Positions 43,157 to 52,358 of a stretch of 64,000 bases of DNA are shown in pieces. The notes beneath the pieces were generated by a model, which saw only the letters and a list, made by a program, of their open reading frames with translations, was not told where the DNA came from and did not search any database. The stretch comes from UBA2588 sp964343075 (GTDB lineage: Bacteria; Chloroflexota; Dehalococcoidia; Lucifugimonadales; UBA3495). The position numbers and the translations under genes are program-made. Numbering within the stretch: the first letter of the stretch is position 1; each line of letters begins with the position of its first letter. The DNA lies in assembly GCA_964343075.1 (NCBI GenBank), contig CAYFGT010000001.1, forward strand, positions 1-64,000, in the 5' to 3' direction.

Positions 43157-43634
43157 AAATGATGAGCTGTTGGCTGAGGATTGGAGTACTCCTGTTGTTG
43201 TAACCCCAGGATTTGATCAGTCTTCTCCAACCGACTGGGATTGGAGTAAGATTGATGCTAGTACTTCAACAAAAGCTGAATATCATATCAATCATAGTGA
43301 TGTAAGTCAGGTTAGTTTCGATGAATTAAATGATACAGACCTTGACCCCGGTGCTCAATTTCGAATAACTACTGCTATCCCTGTAATAATCATTGATTCA
43401 TTAGACACTTTTTGGGCAGGCGAGGTTAAGTCAAAATTGCCTCTCACAGGGCTGCGGGTTCCTGTATCTGGAGACACAGTCAAGGAAGCAAAGCATAAAC
43501 TGGCAGAAGACTTGGCTGCACAGTTTAGATTACTATTGATTTTAAATTCTTCCATGGAAGGGAAATTAGCTCCAGGTCTTAAGAAGAATCTGGAGATTTA
43601 TGCTTCGGTATTGGAAACTCGTCCAACTGTTTAG
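43149..43634 (+). CDS. Uncharacterised protein with HicB-like C-terminal segment
   Basis: 161 residues. The N-terminal 60 are acidic and low in complexity. The C-terminal part (about 75-135) reads IPVIIIDSLDTFWAGEV, then VPVSGDTVKEAKHKLAEDLA, a beta-beta-alpha pattern similar to HicB-type domains. There is no HicA gene beside it, so it is not a plain toxin-antitoxin pair. The ATG at 43149 overlaps the DUF3467-like stop; the ribosome site is weak. It converges with proS one base away. Confidence 0.5.
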   Translation: MNENDELLAEDWSTPVVVTPGFDQSSPTDWDWSKIDASTSTKAEYHINHSDVSQVSFDELNDTDLDPGAQFRITTAIPVIIIDSLDTFWAGEVKSKLPLTGLRVPVSGDTVKEAKHKLAEDLAAQFRLLLILNSSMEGKLAPGLKKNLEIYASVLETRPTV

Positions 43635-43635
43635 A

Positions 43636-45342
43636 TCAGTTAATAGTTAATAAGACTTCTTCTATGTGATTGATAGCATCCTCCAGAGGAGTGGTGTGGG
43701 TTTCTAAAGTTCTGCGGGATTTTATTTCACAGATACCGTTCTTTATATTTCGAGGGCTAATCACAATTTGGAGTGGTATACCAAATAGTTCGGCATCTCT
43801 AAATTTGACTCCTGCGCTTTGATCGGGGCGATCGTCAAACAAACAAGGGATACCTTTCATGTTCAAGGAATTGTACATTGAGTTGGCGACTGAGTTACAG
43901 TCTGGGTCAGTTGAATTTAAGGCGATCAAATGGACTTTGTAAGGACTTACAGCTTTAGGGAAAATTATTCCTTTATCATCGTGATTGGCTTCTACTGTTG
44001 CAGCTAATAACCTTCCAACACCTATACCATAACAACCCATTAATGGAAGCTTTTGCTTGCCTTCTTGGTCGGAATAATAGACTCCAAATGACTCTGTGAA
44101 AAAGCTCCCCAGTTTGAAGATGTGTCCGATTTCAATACCTCTTACCGCGTTAAGCTGTTCCCCACATGTTTTGCATGAATACGCCGCAGTGACGGCTGCG
44201 ATGTCTGCAACTTGTGAGACGTTAAAATCCCTATGATAATTGACATTTTTGATGTGGGTGTCTGGTTTATTCCCCCCCGCGATCATATTTTTTTGCTTTG
44301 TTACGGATTCGTCACCTATTATGCTTAGTTGGTTGATGCCTATTGGAGACATTGAACCTGGTATAAGACCTAATTGCTCAAGTTCTGATGGAGATGCAGG
44401 TCTTAATTGTTTGGGATTCAACAAATTTTTAAGTTTAACTTCATTTATAGTAAGATCTCCTCGAATACATACCATAGTTATCTTGCCGTCTATGTTATAG
44501 CACAAAGTTTTTAATGTGTCGGATGGATTGACATCCATAGTTTTACACGCTTCTTCGATGGTTTTAACCCCTGGGGTGGCCACCTCCAATAAAGGGAGCT
44601 CTGCAACATCAGTATTGGCTGTAATTGTGCCAACCGCTTTTTCTACGTTGGCTGTGTATTTACATTTAGGGCAAGTAATTACAGTATCTTCTCCTGAATC
44701 AGTAGGGAAAATGAATTCGTGAGAATCTTTTCCTCCGATTGCACCACTATCTGCTTCAGCCATCAGGACAGGTATTTGGCATTTTTCATATATGTTTGTA
44801 TAAGCTGTAGCCATAGAATTGTAGATCAGGTCTAAAGATTTTTCGTCAGGGCTGAAGCTATAGGCATCTTTCATTGTGAATTCGCGTACTCTAATTAGTC
44901 CAGCTCTAGGTCTTGCCTCGTCTCGGAACTTAGTTTGAATTTGATAAAAGGTGAACGGTAGATCTTTGTAACTTTGGATTATAGATTTACTGATAGTAGT
45001 TACAGATTCTTCATGAGTAGGTGCCAACACTAATCCTCTGTCCCGTCTGTCTGTAAGAGTGAATAAATTGTCTCCAAATGCTGAAGTTCTACCTGTAGTC
45101 TCCCAAAGCTCTTGAGGTTGTATGTGAGGCATTAATATTTCTTGTGCGCCTACGTTATCCATTTCTTGCCGTATTATATTTTCTATATTTTTGATGGTTT
45201 TGAGGGCCAATGGTAAATATGAATATATACCTGCTCCAAGTTGGTGGATAAATCCGGCTTTAGTTAATAATGAATGGCTAATCGTATCAGAGTCTGATCC
45301 ACTTTCACGTAATGTTTTATAAGCTAGTTGAGTAAGCCTCAT
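43636..45342 (-). CDS. proS: Prolyl-tRNA synthetase
   Basis: 568 residues, bacterial type with the YbaK-like editing insert. Class II motifs: LTKAGFIHQLGAGIYSYLPLALK, FRDEARPRAGLIRVREFTMKDAYSF and GCYGIGVGRLLAATVE. Between them the insert (about 235-385) contains IEEACKTMDVNPSDTLKTL. The C-terminal anticodon-binding domain carries RDAELFGIPLQIVISPR. It ends the rpsB-to-proS run on the minus strand. Confidence 0.97.
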   Translation of the reverse strand: MRLTQLAYKTLRESGSDSDTISHSLLTKAGFIHQLGAGIYSYLPLALKTIKNIENIIRQEMDNVGAQEILMPHIQPQELWETTGRTSAFGDNLFTLTDRRDRGLVLAPTHEESVTTISKSIIQSYKDLPFTFYQIQTKFRDEARPRAGLIRVREFTMKDAYSFSPDEKSLDLIYNSMATAYTNIYEKCQIPVLMAEADSGAIGGKDSHEFIFPTDSGEDTVITCPKCKYTANVEKAVGTITANTDVAELPLLEVATPGVKTIEEACKTMDVNPSDTLKTLCYNIDGKITMVCIRGDLTINEVKLKNLLNPKQLRPASPSELEQLGLIPGSMSPIGINQLSIIGDESVTKQKNMIAGGNKPDTHIKNVNYHRDFNVSQVADIAAVTAAYSCKTCGEQLNAVRGIEIGHIFKLGSFFTESFGVYYSDQEGKQKLPLMGCYGIGVGRLLAATVEANHDDKGIIFPKAVSPYKVHLIALNSTDPDCNSVANSMYNSLNMKGIPCLFDDRPDQSAGVKFRDAELFGIPLQIVISPRNIKNGICEIKSRRTLETHTTPLEDAINHIEEVLLTIN

Positions 45343-45384
45343 GGAATTCTCGTCCTTTCCCCAGTTGATTTTAACCAGTTTAAC

Positions 45385-46512
45385 TTAAGTGGCACTGGGT
45401 ATGTTTTCTATCTCTTCCATCAATGCGGAGAGCATATTCTCTTCCGGTACCACTTTTACTTTTTCACCTTTTTTAAAAATTATAGCTCTGCCAGCTCCAG
45501 CGGCAATCCCTATGTCAGCGTCTTTAGCTTCTCCTGGTCCATTGACTTCGCATCCCATGACAGCGACTTTGATGTTCTTATCTGTTTTCTTAAGCAACTG
45601 GTCTACATCATTGGCCAATTTCCTTACGTCTACGTCTGCTCTGCCACAGCTGGGACAAGCGACAAGAGTAGTCCCTTTGGTTCGTAAGTTCAAAGCCTTT
45701 AATATTTCGAATCCAGCCTCTACTTCTTTCACAGGATCATCGCTGAGAGATACCCTAATCGTGTCTCCTATCCCTTCATATAGTAAAACACCAAGACCTA
45801 CAGCTGTTCTTATTGATCCTGAGTAAGCGGTACCAGCTTCAGTAATACCTAAATGGAACGGGTAAGGAACTAATTTCGACAAGCTTCGATAAGATTCTAC
45901 AGTTGTTGGAACATCGAAAGCTTTCATTGATATTTTGATATCGTCAAAATTCATTTGCTCTAATAAGCTGATCTCCCATAGAGCAGTAGCAACCATATGA
46001 TCTACTACGCTATATTCTCCTGCAGTGTTTTGGCCTGCTTTGGGGAGTTTATTTACCATGTCCATATGCCTGGAGAACCCTCTAGTTTTCCCAATCCCGC
46101 CAACTGGAGGGAGACTGCCAAAATTCACTCCAATTCTTATTGGTATAGAGCGGGATTTAGCTACTTTAACCACCTCTTTGATTTGTTCTGAATCTCGTAA
46201 GTTCCCAGGATTTAATCTCAGACAATCTACTCCATTTTGGGCAGCTTTAATGGCTAATTTATAATGGAAATGGATATCTGCGATTACAGGAATTTGTACC
46301 TGCTTCTTAATGGCTTTTAGCGCTTCTGCGGCATCCATGTCTGGAACAGCACATCGGATTATTTCACAACCTGCTTGTTCTAGTGCTTTTATTTGGGCTA
46401 CTGTTGCTGCGACGTCACTTGTATTAGTTTTAGTCATGCTTTGTACGGTTATGTCGTGCGTTCCACCAACTTTGACATTCCCGACTGAAACAACACTGGT
46501 ACTTCTTCTCAT
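45385..46512 (-). CDS. ispG: 4-hydroxy-3-methylbut-2-enyl-diphosphate synthase
   Basis: 375 residues. The TIM barrel begins RRSTSVVSVGNVKVGGTHDITVQSMTKT and the 4Fe-4S cluster ligands are in CPSCGR and MGCEVNGPGEAKDADIG. It catalyses the reductive sixth step of the MEP isoprenoid pathway. Dxr in the same gene run supports the same pathway. It follows rseP by 29 bases. Confidence 0.97.
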   Translation of the reverse strand: MRRSTSVVSVGNVKVGGTHDITVQSMTKTNTSDVAATVAQIKALEQAGCEIIRCAVPDMDAAEALKAIKKQVQIPVIADIHFHYKLAIKAAQNGVDCLRLNPGNLRDSEQIKEVVKVAKSRSIPIRIGVNFGSLPPVGGIGKTRGFSRHMDMVNKLPKAGQNTAGEYSVVDHMVATALWEISLLEQMNFDDIKISMKAFDVPTTVESYRSLSKLVPYPFHLGITEAGTAYSGSIRTAVGLGVLLYEGIGDTIRVSLSDDPVKEVEAGFEILKALNLRTKGTTLVACPSCGRADVDVRKLANDVDQLLKKTDKNIKVAVMGCEVNGPGEAKDADIGIAAGAGRAIIFKKGEKVKVVPEENMLSALMEEIENIPSAT

Positions 46513-46541
46513 ATATCGGCCTCTTGAGTTTGCAAAGGTTA

Positions 46542-47840
46542 TTATCCTCCTAGGAACGGCTCGCCTGTAATTATTCTTTGTATATCTTTCATTGTAACAA
46601 TAATTATTAGACTTATCAGGAACACAAAGCCCATTGCGTGAAACAAATTTTCTTTATGCCTAGGTAACTGTTTGCCACCTCTCAGTATTTCGATTAAAAC
46701 AAACAATAGTCTGCCACCGTCTAACATTGGGATTGGAAGTATATTCAAAATTGCTAAATTTATACTGATTATAATTGAGAGTATAACCAATCCTTGAAAA
46801 CCTGCTTGCTTGGCGACTTCTCCTGTTATTTGCGCTATTCCTACCGGTCCAGTAATTTGATTCTGTACGTCTTTGCCTACAATGTTTCGAAATTCAGTTT
46901 GCAAGGCGTCTAGTAAAGCGATCGTCCGTGTTACGCCTCCGGCCAGAGCTGTCCACGGAGGTTCAGATGCCTTCACAAACTCTTGATTGATAGTGATTAT
47001 GCGAATTCCGCTAACCCATTGTTTTATGCTGTCTTCGTATGAAGGCGTGACTGTAGCTGTCATTTGTTTCCCTGACCTTTGAATTGTCCAGCTTGAAGAA
47101 CTGCCTTGTGAAAGGTTAAGAATGCTTCGTAGATCGGAAGGGGACGAAACAGGTGTCTGGTCTACTTTTAGTAGTACATCTTTCGGGATTATGCCAGCTT
47201 GTTCAGCAGGTGATAATGGTATCACTTCAATGATTTGTATTTCTCCGGTATTTTCGACAGGAACATTGTGTGGAATAATACTGATTAGTGTGAATACTAT
47301 TACAGGATAAATCAAGTTCATAAAGGCGCCCGATACTAAGATGATGGCTCGTTGCCATGCTGGTTTACTTGCTAAACTGAATGGAATTGTTGAATCCGTT
47401 TCGCCCGACAATCTAACAAATCCACCTAAAGGAAATAAATTGAGCGAATATATCATATCTGCCACAATGATTTCATTTGTTCGAATCTCACGAATTTTGC
47501 CCTGATGAACCAACCCCTGTTCAGTGTCTTTACTAGTTATTGGATTTAAGTGATCTGAAATAAAGTCTGCGGTCAATTGTTCATCAGACCATGACGATTT
47601 TATTTGTATGACTTGACCGACTTGCAACGGGTCGTGCGTTTGGACAACTGTGCTGGGAGACAAGGCTATAATTGATTTACCTGTATACATCTTTAGAACC
47701 CTAGGTGGATAACCTACCCCGAATTCCAGAACTTTTACACCGAACCATCTAGCTGTGAATAAATGACCGAATTCATGGACTAATACCACAACTAGCAATA
47801 CTGCTACGAAGCTTATTATAGTTACCACTGCATCACTCAC
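46542..47840 (-). CDS. rseP: Site-2 zinc metalloprotease RseP/M50 family
   Basis: 432 residues, inner-membrane protease. The zinc motif HEFGH is in the first transmembrane segment (VVVLVHEFGHLFTARWFGVKV), and the second-site LNILPIPMLDGGRLLFVLIE supplies the Asp ligand. A PDZ domain lies between (EVIPLSPAEQAGIIPKDVLLKVDQ, about 210-280). There is also an extra 80-residue loop before the second helix. It cuts membrane anti-sigma factors or signal-peptide remnants. It overlaps dxr by four bases. Confidence 0.93.
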   Translation of the reverse strand: MSDAVVTIISFVAVLLVVVLVHEFGHLFTARWFGVKVLEFGVGYPPRVLKMYTGKSIIALSPSTVVQTHDPLQVGQVIQIKSSWSDEQLTADFISDHLNPITSKDTEQGLVHQGKIREIRTNEIIVADMIYSLNLFPLGGFVRLSGETDSTIPFSLASKPAWQRAIILVSGAFMNLIYPVIVFTLISIIPHNVPVENTGEIQIIEVIPLSPAEQAGIIPKDVLLKVDQTPVSSPSDLRSILNLSQGSSSSWTIQRSGKQMTATVTPSYEDSIKQWVSGIRIITINQEFVKASEPPWTALAGGVTRTIALLDALQTEFRNIVGKDVQNQITGPVGIAQITGEVAKQAGFQGLVILSIIISINLAILNILPIPMLDGGRLLFVLIEILRGGKQLPRHKENLFHAMGFVFLISLIIIVTMKDIQRIITGEPFLGG

Positions 47841-48961
47841 ACAGATTTAATCTTACAAAATTCTAAGGTCTTTTTTGAAGCCCAATTTACAATTTCTTGA
47901 ATATCTTTAATGTCGCGATAAGTAGAATTGGAATGTATGCTAGATATTTCATATAGTATCTTTGGGATGTCTGTATATCTGATTTTAGCATCCAGAAATT
48001 GGTCAACTGCTATCTCATCTGCTGTATTTATGACTATAGGATAGGTACCTCCTAGTTTTACCGCTTGTAATACGATGTTATACGCGGGGTATCTATCATG
48101 ATCCATGGGGAAGAAGTCCATATTTATAGCTTGGCTGAAGTCTAGATTTTTGAGTTGGGGATTTGCAATATTATCCGGGTAAAATAGAGCATATTGTATG
48201 GGTATCTGCATATTGGGATTGCTGATCTGAGCTTTTATTGAGGCATCTTCAAACTCCACAAGTGAATGGACAAGACTCTGGGGATGCAATACTGCTTCTA
48301 GCTTATCCCACGGCATATCAAACAACCAGTGAGACTCTATAATTTCGAAGGCTTTATTAACCATAGTAGCTGAGTCGATTGTGATTTTTTTGCCCATTGC
48401 CCAGTTAGGATGTTTGAGTGCTAAGTCAGGAGTAATATCTTTTAGATTCTCCACGGGTATGTCTCTTACTGAACCGCCTGATCCGGTTATTATTAACTTT
48501 CTAACGTTTTTAGATTCACCTATGCATTGCCATATAGCACTAGGTTCACTGTCAACAGGATATATCTTTCCTTGTGAGCTCCGTTCAGCCTCTTTTATAA
48601 GGTCTCCGGCAATAACGATGGGCTCTTTGTTAGATAAGGCAACCGTTTTCCCTGATTTGAGAGCGGCTAATGTTGGTTCTAATCCGACTATGCCAGAAGT
48701 GGCCATTACCACAATGTCTATTTCTGGTAAGGTGCACATTTCTTCTAATCCAAGGAATGACACAAGGTTACTATTTATCTCTGAATTAAGGTTGCAATTG
48801 ACATATTGGGGGTTAAATTCTTTTATCAGTTTATTGAACGCAGTTGTGTTATCACCCGCAGCCATTGCTATAACCGATAATTTGTCCGGGAATTGCCGAA
48901 CTATTTCCAGCGTTTGAGTTCCAATTGATCCAGTACAGCCGATTATTGCTAGCTTTTTCAT
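47837..48961 (-). CDS. dxr: 1-deoxy-D-xylulose-5-phosphate reductoisomerase
   Basis: 374 residues. NADPH site IIGCTGSIGTQTLEI and catalytic region VALSNKEPIVIAGDLI; substrate and Mg binding in VDSEPSAIWQCI and TGSGGSVRDIP. It is the first committed step of the MEP pathway. The ATG at 48961 is taken since a TTG six codons upstream would overlap cdsA. The canonical SEHSA motif is DSEPSA here, a variation worth noting. Confidence 0.96.
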   Translation of the reverse strand: MKKLAIIGCTGSIGTQTLEIVRQFPDKLSVIAMAAGDNTTAFNKLIKEFNPQYVNCNLNSEINSNLVSFLGLEEMCTLPEIDIVVMATSGIVGLEPTLAALKSGKTVALSNKEPIVIAGDLIKEAERSSQGKIYPVDSEPSAIWQCIGESKNVRKLIITGSGGSVRDIPVENLKDITPDLALKHPNWAMGKKITIDSATMVNKAFEIIESHWLFDMPWDKLEAVLHPQSLVHSLVEFEDASIKAQISNPNMQIPIQYALFYPDNIANPQLKNLDFSQAINMDFFPMDHDRYPAYNIVLQAVKLGGTYPIVINTADEIAVDQFLDAKIRYTDIPKILYEISSIHSNSTYRDIKDIQEIVNWASKKTLEFCKIKSV

Positions 48962-48963
48962 TT

Positions 48964-49770
48964 CTAAGATATGATCCAAAACATATAGTATGATACTGGT
49001 AAGGTGAATAAAAGACTATCTATCCTATCCAGTAGTCCTCCGTGCCCAGGCATAAATCGACCAGATTCTTTAATATTTATAATCCTTTTTAGTTTTGATT
49101 CAAACAAGTCGCCAAGTTGAGCAGCAATACAAATTATCATTCCAATAACTAACATGTTCAGAATTGTTATATTGATTGGTAGTATGCTGCCTAGCACAAG
49201 AGACATTATAACCCCTAGGACAAATCCTCCAATGCTCCCTTCCAGAGTTTTATTAGGACTTATCAATGGCATTATTTTAATGTTTCCGAACAGCTTACCG
49301 CATACATAGGCCCCAGTATCACTTGTAAAGGTAATTATTATTGTAATTAACAGAATTATGGATCCAGAGAATTTGGTTATAGATGTTGCTTGATAGAGTA
49401 ATAAACCATGTGAAAATAGCAAACCGGTGTATACTGGCATCCCTATCGAATACAACATTGTACCGAAAGAATTGGTAGTTGATGTACCGACTACATAAAT
49501 AGATGAAACAACCAGCAGGCTTATAATGATGAACGCACTTATATAAGTGAAATTTATCAGACTTGGCGATACTAATGATGCCAGCATAAATAACGGAGCG
49601 GAAAGGAATATTATAATTTTGGGATTATTATAAGGAATAAACTTTATTGCTTCGTAAGTTGCGGCTACGCAGATCGCAAAACTTGCCAAAAAAAACCAAA
49701 TGCCCCCAGTGTATAAAATTAATCCTAGTATTATGGCTCCACAAATTGATGATATAAGTCTAGTAAGCAT
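48964..49770 (-). CDS. cdsA: Phosphatidate cytidylyltransferase
   Basis: 268 residues with about eight transmembrane segments and the C-terminal family signature SPNKTLEGSIGGF, then GDLFESKLKRIINIKESGRFMPGHGGLLDRIDSL. It makes CDP-diacylglycerol for phospholipid synthesis in the membrane. The start is uncertain: ATG 49770 fits hydrophobic onset, with GGAGG 11 bases upstream, and earlier TTG 49797 or ATG 49791 overlap uppS. Followed by dxr after two bases. Confidence 0.93.
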   Translation of the reverse strand: MLTRLISSICGAIILGLILYTGGIWFFLASFAICVAATYEAIKFIPYNNPKIIIFLSAPLFMLASLVSPSLINFTYISAFIIISLLVVSSIYVVGTSTTNSFGTMLYSIGMPVYTGLLFSHGLLLYQATSITKFSGSIILLITIIITFTSDTGAYVCGKLFGNIKIMPLISPNKTLEGSIGGFVLGVIMSLVLGSILPINITILNMLVIGMIICIAAQLGDLFESKLKRIINIKESGRFMPGHGGLLDRIDSLLFTLPVSYYMFWIIS

Positions 49771-49774
49771 ATTA

Positions 49775-50503
49775 TTATTCAGCCTCCACATTACCAAAAC
49801 GGCGTTGCCTGGTTTGGTATGAGAGTATCGCTTGATTTAGATCATTAACTGTAAAGTCTGGCCATAGTACGTCAGTGATGTAGTATTCTGCGTAAGCCGA
49901 TTGCCAAAGGAGGAAATTACTAGTTCTAAATTCGCCTCCTGTCCGAATGATTAGGTCAGGATCAGGTATATTAAAGGTGTATAAACTACTTGTTATGGTG
50001 GTCTCATCGATTGTTTCTGGCGATACTTTACTTTTAACTATTTTTTTAACAGCGTCTACCAGTTCTTTTCTTCCGCCGTAATTTATTGCGACGATAACTG
50101 TTAGTCCCGTGTTTGTTTTGGTAGTTTTTACTGCATGTTCGATGGAGATGCGAGTACTAGTATTTATTCCTTTTAAGTCCCCGATATGCACAATTCTAAT
50201 ATTGGATCGTATCAGCGTGTCCAGTTTGTTACTTAAAGTAGCTCTTAACAGGTCAAAAATCGAGCTAACTTCGGTTTTTGGCCTATTCCAATTTTCTGTG
50301 GAAAATGCGTACAATGTTACAAAGAGAACACCTAGACGTGCAAGGTGTTCTATAAGAGTCTCTATCGAATCCACACCATGCTTATGCCCATCTGTTCGCT
50401 CCATACCGTGTTTGTTAGCCCATCTACCATTACCGTCCATGATGAAGCCTATGTGTTTAGGTATGTGAGAAGTCATTCTATTAAGTGGATGTTTGTCCGA
50501 CAT
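49775..50503 (-). CDS. uppS: Undecaprenyl diphosphate synthase (cis-prenyltransferase)
   Basis: 242 residues. HIGFIMDGNGRWANKHG, with the catalytic Asp, and NYGGRKELVDAVKK, then RTGGEFRTSNFLLWQSAYAEYYI (usual RTSGE) are family blocks. It makes the lipid carrier for cell-wall and glycan precursors. It starts three bases after frr stops. Confidence 0.96.
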   Translation of the reverse strand: MSDKHPLNRMTSHIPKHIGFIMDGNGRWANKHGMERTDGHKHGVDSIETLIEHLARLGVLFVTLYAFSTENWNRPKTEVSSIFDLLRATLSNKLDTLIRSNIRIVHIGDLKGINTSTRISIEHAVKTTKTNTGLTVIVAINYGGRKELVDAVKKIVKSKVSPETIDETTITSSLYTFNIPDPDLIIRTGGEFRTSNFLLWQSAYAEYYITDVLWPDFTVNDLNQAILSYQTRQRRFGNVEAE

Positions 50504-50505
50504 CG

Positions 50506-51090
50506 TTATATTTGCATTATTTCTTTTTCTTTATTGGCAAATATTTCGTCAATTGTGTTTATGTGAGTATCCGTGAGTTTTTGGAGTTGATCCTGTAGTC
50601 TTTTGTTATTGTCTTGTGAGATCTCTTTGTTTTTCTCTAATTTTCTTAGACTGTCTATTCCGTCTCGGCGTATATTTCTGATAGACACTTTGCTATCCTC
50701 GGTTCTTTTTTTCAGGATTTTCACCATTTCCACTCGACGTTCTTCGGTTAGTGGAGGGATTGGTATTGTGATTAAATTACCATCATTTGAAGGATTAAAC
50801 CCCAATTCCGAAGTGCTAAGGCTTTTTTCTATATCTGTGAGTGAACCCTTGTCCCAAGGCTGCAGGAGGATAGTTTGGGCGTCTGGAGTCGTTATAGTTG
50901 CTAATTGGATGATAGGTGTCGCTGAACCGTAATAATCCACCATAATATTTTCAACCAATGATGGAGTTGCTCGTCCGGTTCGGTATCCATTGAGATCACG
51001 AATCAGAGCTTCTGCGGACTTATCCATACGGTCACCCGAATTGGTTATTATGGTATCAGGGTTGTTTTCTGGATTTGTTTCATTTGCCAT
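50506..51090 (-). CDS. frr: Ribosome recycling factor
   Basis: 194 residues. Family blocks RTGRATPSLVENIMVDYYGSATPIIQ, LLQPWDKGSLTDIEKSL, IPPLTEERRVEMVK and RDGIDSLRKLEKNKEISQDN are present. It splits terminated ribosomes with EF-G. The N-terminus is about 10 residues longer than E. coli. ATG 51090 is preceded by GGAGG five bases upstream, inside the pyrH end; the frame overlaps pyrH by 11 bases. Confidence 0.97.
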   Translation of the reverse strand: MANETNPENNPDTIITNSGDRMDKSAEALIRDLNGYRTGRATPSLVENIMVDYYGSATPIIQLATITTPDAQTILLQPWDKGSLTDIEKSLSTSELGFNPSNDGNLITIPIPPLTEERRVEMVKILKKRTEDSKVSIRNIRRDGIDSLRKLEKNKEISQDNNKRLQDQLQKLTDTHINTIDEIFANKEKEIMQI

Positions 51091-51814
51091 AGGAACCTCC
51101 ACGAATTAGCGTACCTTCTTTGGTGCCGCTAATTATATTATTCATACTGCCTTTTTTAAATATGTCGAATACAATGATGGGTAAGTTGTTGTCCATACAT
51201 AAAGTAAGTGCTGTCGCATCCATTACTTGCAACCGGTCATTGATAGCTTTCATATATGATAACTCATCATATTTAATAGCTTTGGGATTTTGCTTGGGGT
51301 CAGAATCATAGACTCCGTCGACGCCATTTTTGGCCATTAAAAGAACTTCAGCGCCGATTTCTAAGGCCCTTAAGGATGAAGCCGTATCCGTAGTCATGTA
51401 TGGATTCCCTGTACCAGCGCAGAAGAGAACGACTCTTTCTTTGTCTAAATGTCTTATAGCTCGTCTTCTGATGTAAGGTTCTGATACGGTTTGTATGTGT
51501 ACAGCACTTTGTGTCCGGGTAGTAACTCCATTTTTTTCCAAGGCATCTTGTAGCGCTAATCCATTGATTACAGTTGCTAACATACCGGAATAATCAGCAG
51601 TGGCTCTGTCCATCCCTCTACGCTCTGCTTCCTCTCCTCTCCAGATGTTTCCTCCTCCAATTACAATCCCTAATTGGATTCCGAGATCGCAAGCTTGTTT
51701 GATTTCTTTTGCCAGGTAGTCGACGGCATTGGAGTCAATGGCTTCTGTTGAACTGCCTCTGAGAGACTCACCACTAAGTTTTAACAGAATTCGCTTAAAT
51801 GGTGGAGTATTCAT
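51080..51814 (-). CDS. pyrH: UMP kinase
   Basis: 244 residues. Amino-acid-kinase fold motifs are KRILLKLSGESLRG, GIVIGGGNIWRGEEA, MDRATADYSGMLATVING and the GNPYMTTDTASSLRALE region. It phosphorylates UMP in pyrimidine synthesis, and is often GTP-activated. Position between tsf and frr is universal. Confidence 0.97.
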   Translation of the reverse strand: MNTPPFKRILLKLSGESLRGSSTEAIDSNAVDYLAKEIKQACDLGIQLGIVIGGGNIWRGEEAERRGMDRATADYSGMLATVINGLALQDALEKNGVTTRTQSAVHIQTVSEPYIRRRAIRHLDKERVVLFCAGTGNPYMTTDTASSLRALEIGAEVLLMAKNGVDGVYDSDPKQNPKAIKYDELSYMKAINDRLQVMDATALTLCMDNNLPIIVFDIFKKGSMNNIISGTKEGTLIRGGSYGK

Positions 51815-51821
51815 GGATGTT

Positions 51822-52322
51822 TTATTCGCCTAATCCTAGTCGAGAAAATCTGACAACTCTAATGTTTTCTCCAACTTTGGCTGCCAGTTCTTGGATTAAG
51901 TCTCCTATCGATTTGGAACTATCCTTGATGTATGGTTGTTCTAGTAGAACCACCTGAGCATCTGGGCTATCATCATTACTATCTTTGTCGTTAACAGAGA
52001 TATATTTTGGTGCCATGGCTGCTACCTGCATTGCTATTTCATGAGCTAATTCTTGGAAATCTTCTGTTCTCGCTACAAAGTCTGTTTCGCACCCGAGTTC
52101 GAGTAGAGACCCTACCCTTCCACCAGTATGGATATAAGACTCAATTAGACCCTGGCTGGTTTCTCTATCAGACCTCTTTGCTGCCTGAGCGAATCCTTTT
52201 TCTCTTAGGAAAGCCATCGCTTTCTCAGCGTCGCCATCATTCTCTTGCAGGGCTTCTTTACATTCCATGATTCCGGCGCCTGTTAGTTCTCTTAATTGAC
52301 GTATTTGATCTACAGTTACCAC
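51822..52322 (-). CDS. tsf: Elongation factor Ts, short form
   Basis: 166 residues. The N-terminal UBA-like segment (VDQIRQLRELTGAGIMECKEAL, GDAEKAMAFLREKG) and the TDFVARTEDFQELAHEIAMQ core are clear. The second core subdomain of the 283-residue E. coli protein is missing, as in Dehalococcoides and Thermus-like short forms. It recycles EF-Tu. It lies 36 bases after rpsB. Confidence 0.96.
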   Translation of the reverse strand: MVTVDQIRQLRELTGAGIMECKEALQENDGDAEKAMAFLREKGFAQAAKRSDRETSQGLIESYIHTGGRVGSLLELGCETDFVARTEDFQELAHEIAMQVAAMAPKYISVNDKDSNDDSPDAQVVLLEQPYIKDSSKSIGDLIQELAAKVGENIRVVRFSRLGLGE

Positions 52323-52358
52323 TGATTTGACTCCTGTTGTTTATTGTTCTTTGGTAGT

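Noticed and set aside
42806..43634. Toxin-antitoxin pair
   Set aside because: One protein is only HicB-like and the other resembles DUF3467, not a toxin; no HicA is present.
48381..48917. 178-codon plus-strand frame over dxr
   Set aside because: Antisense shadow of a conserved gene, no ribosome site.
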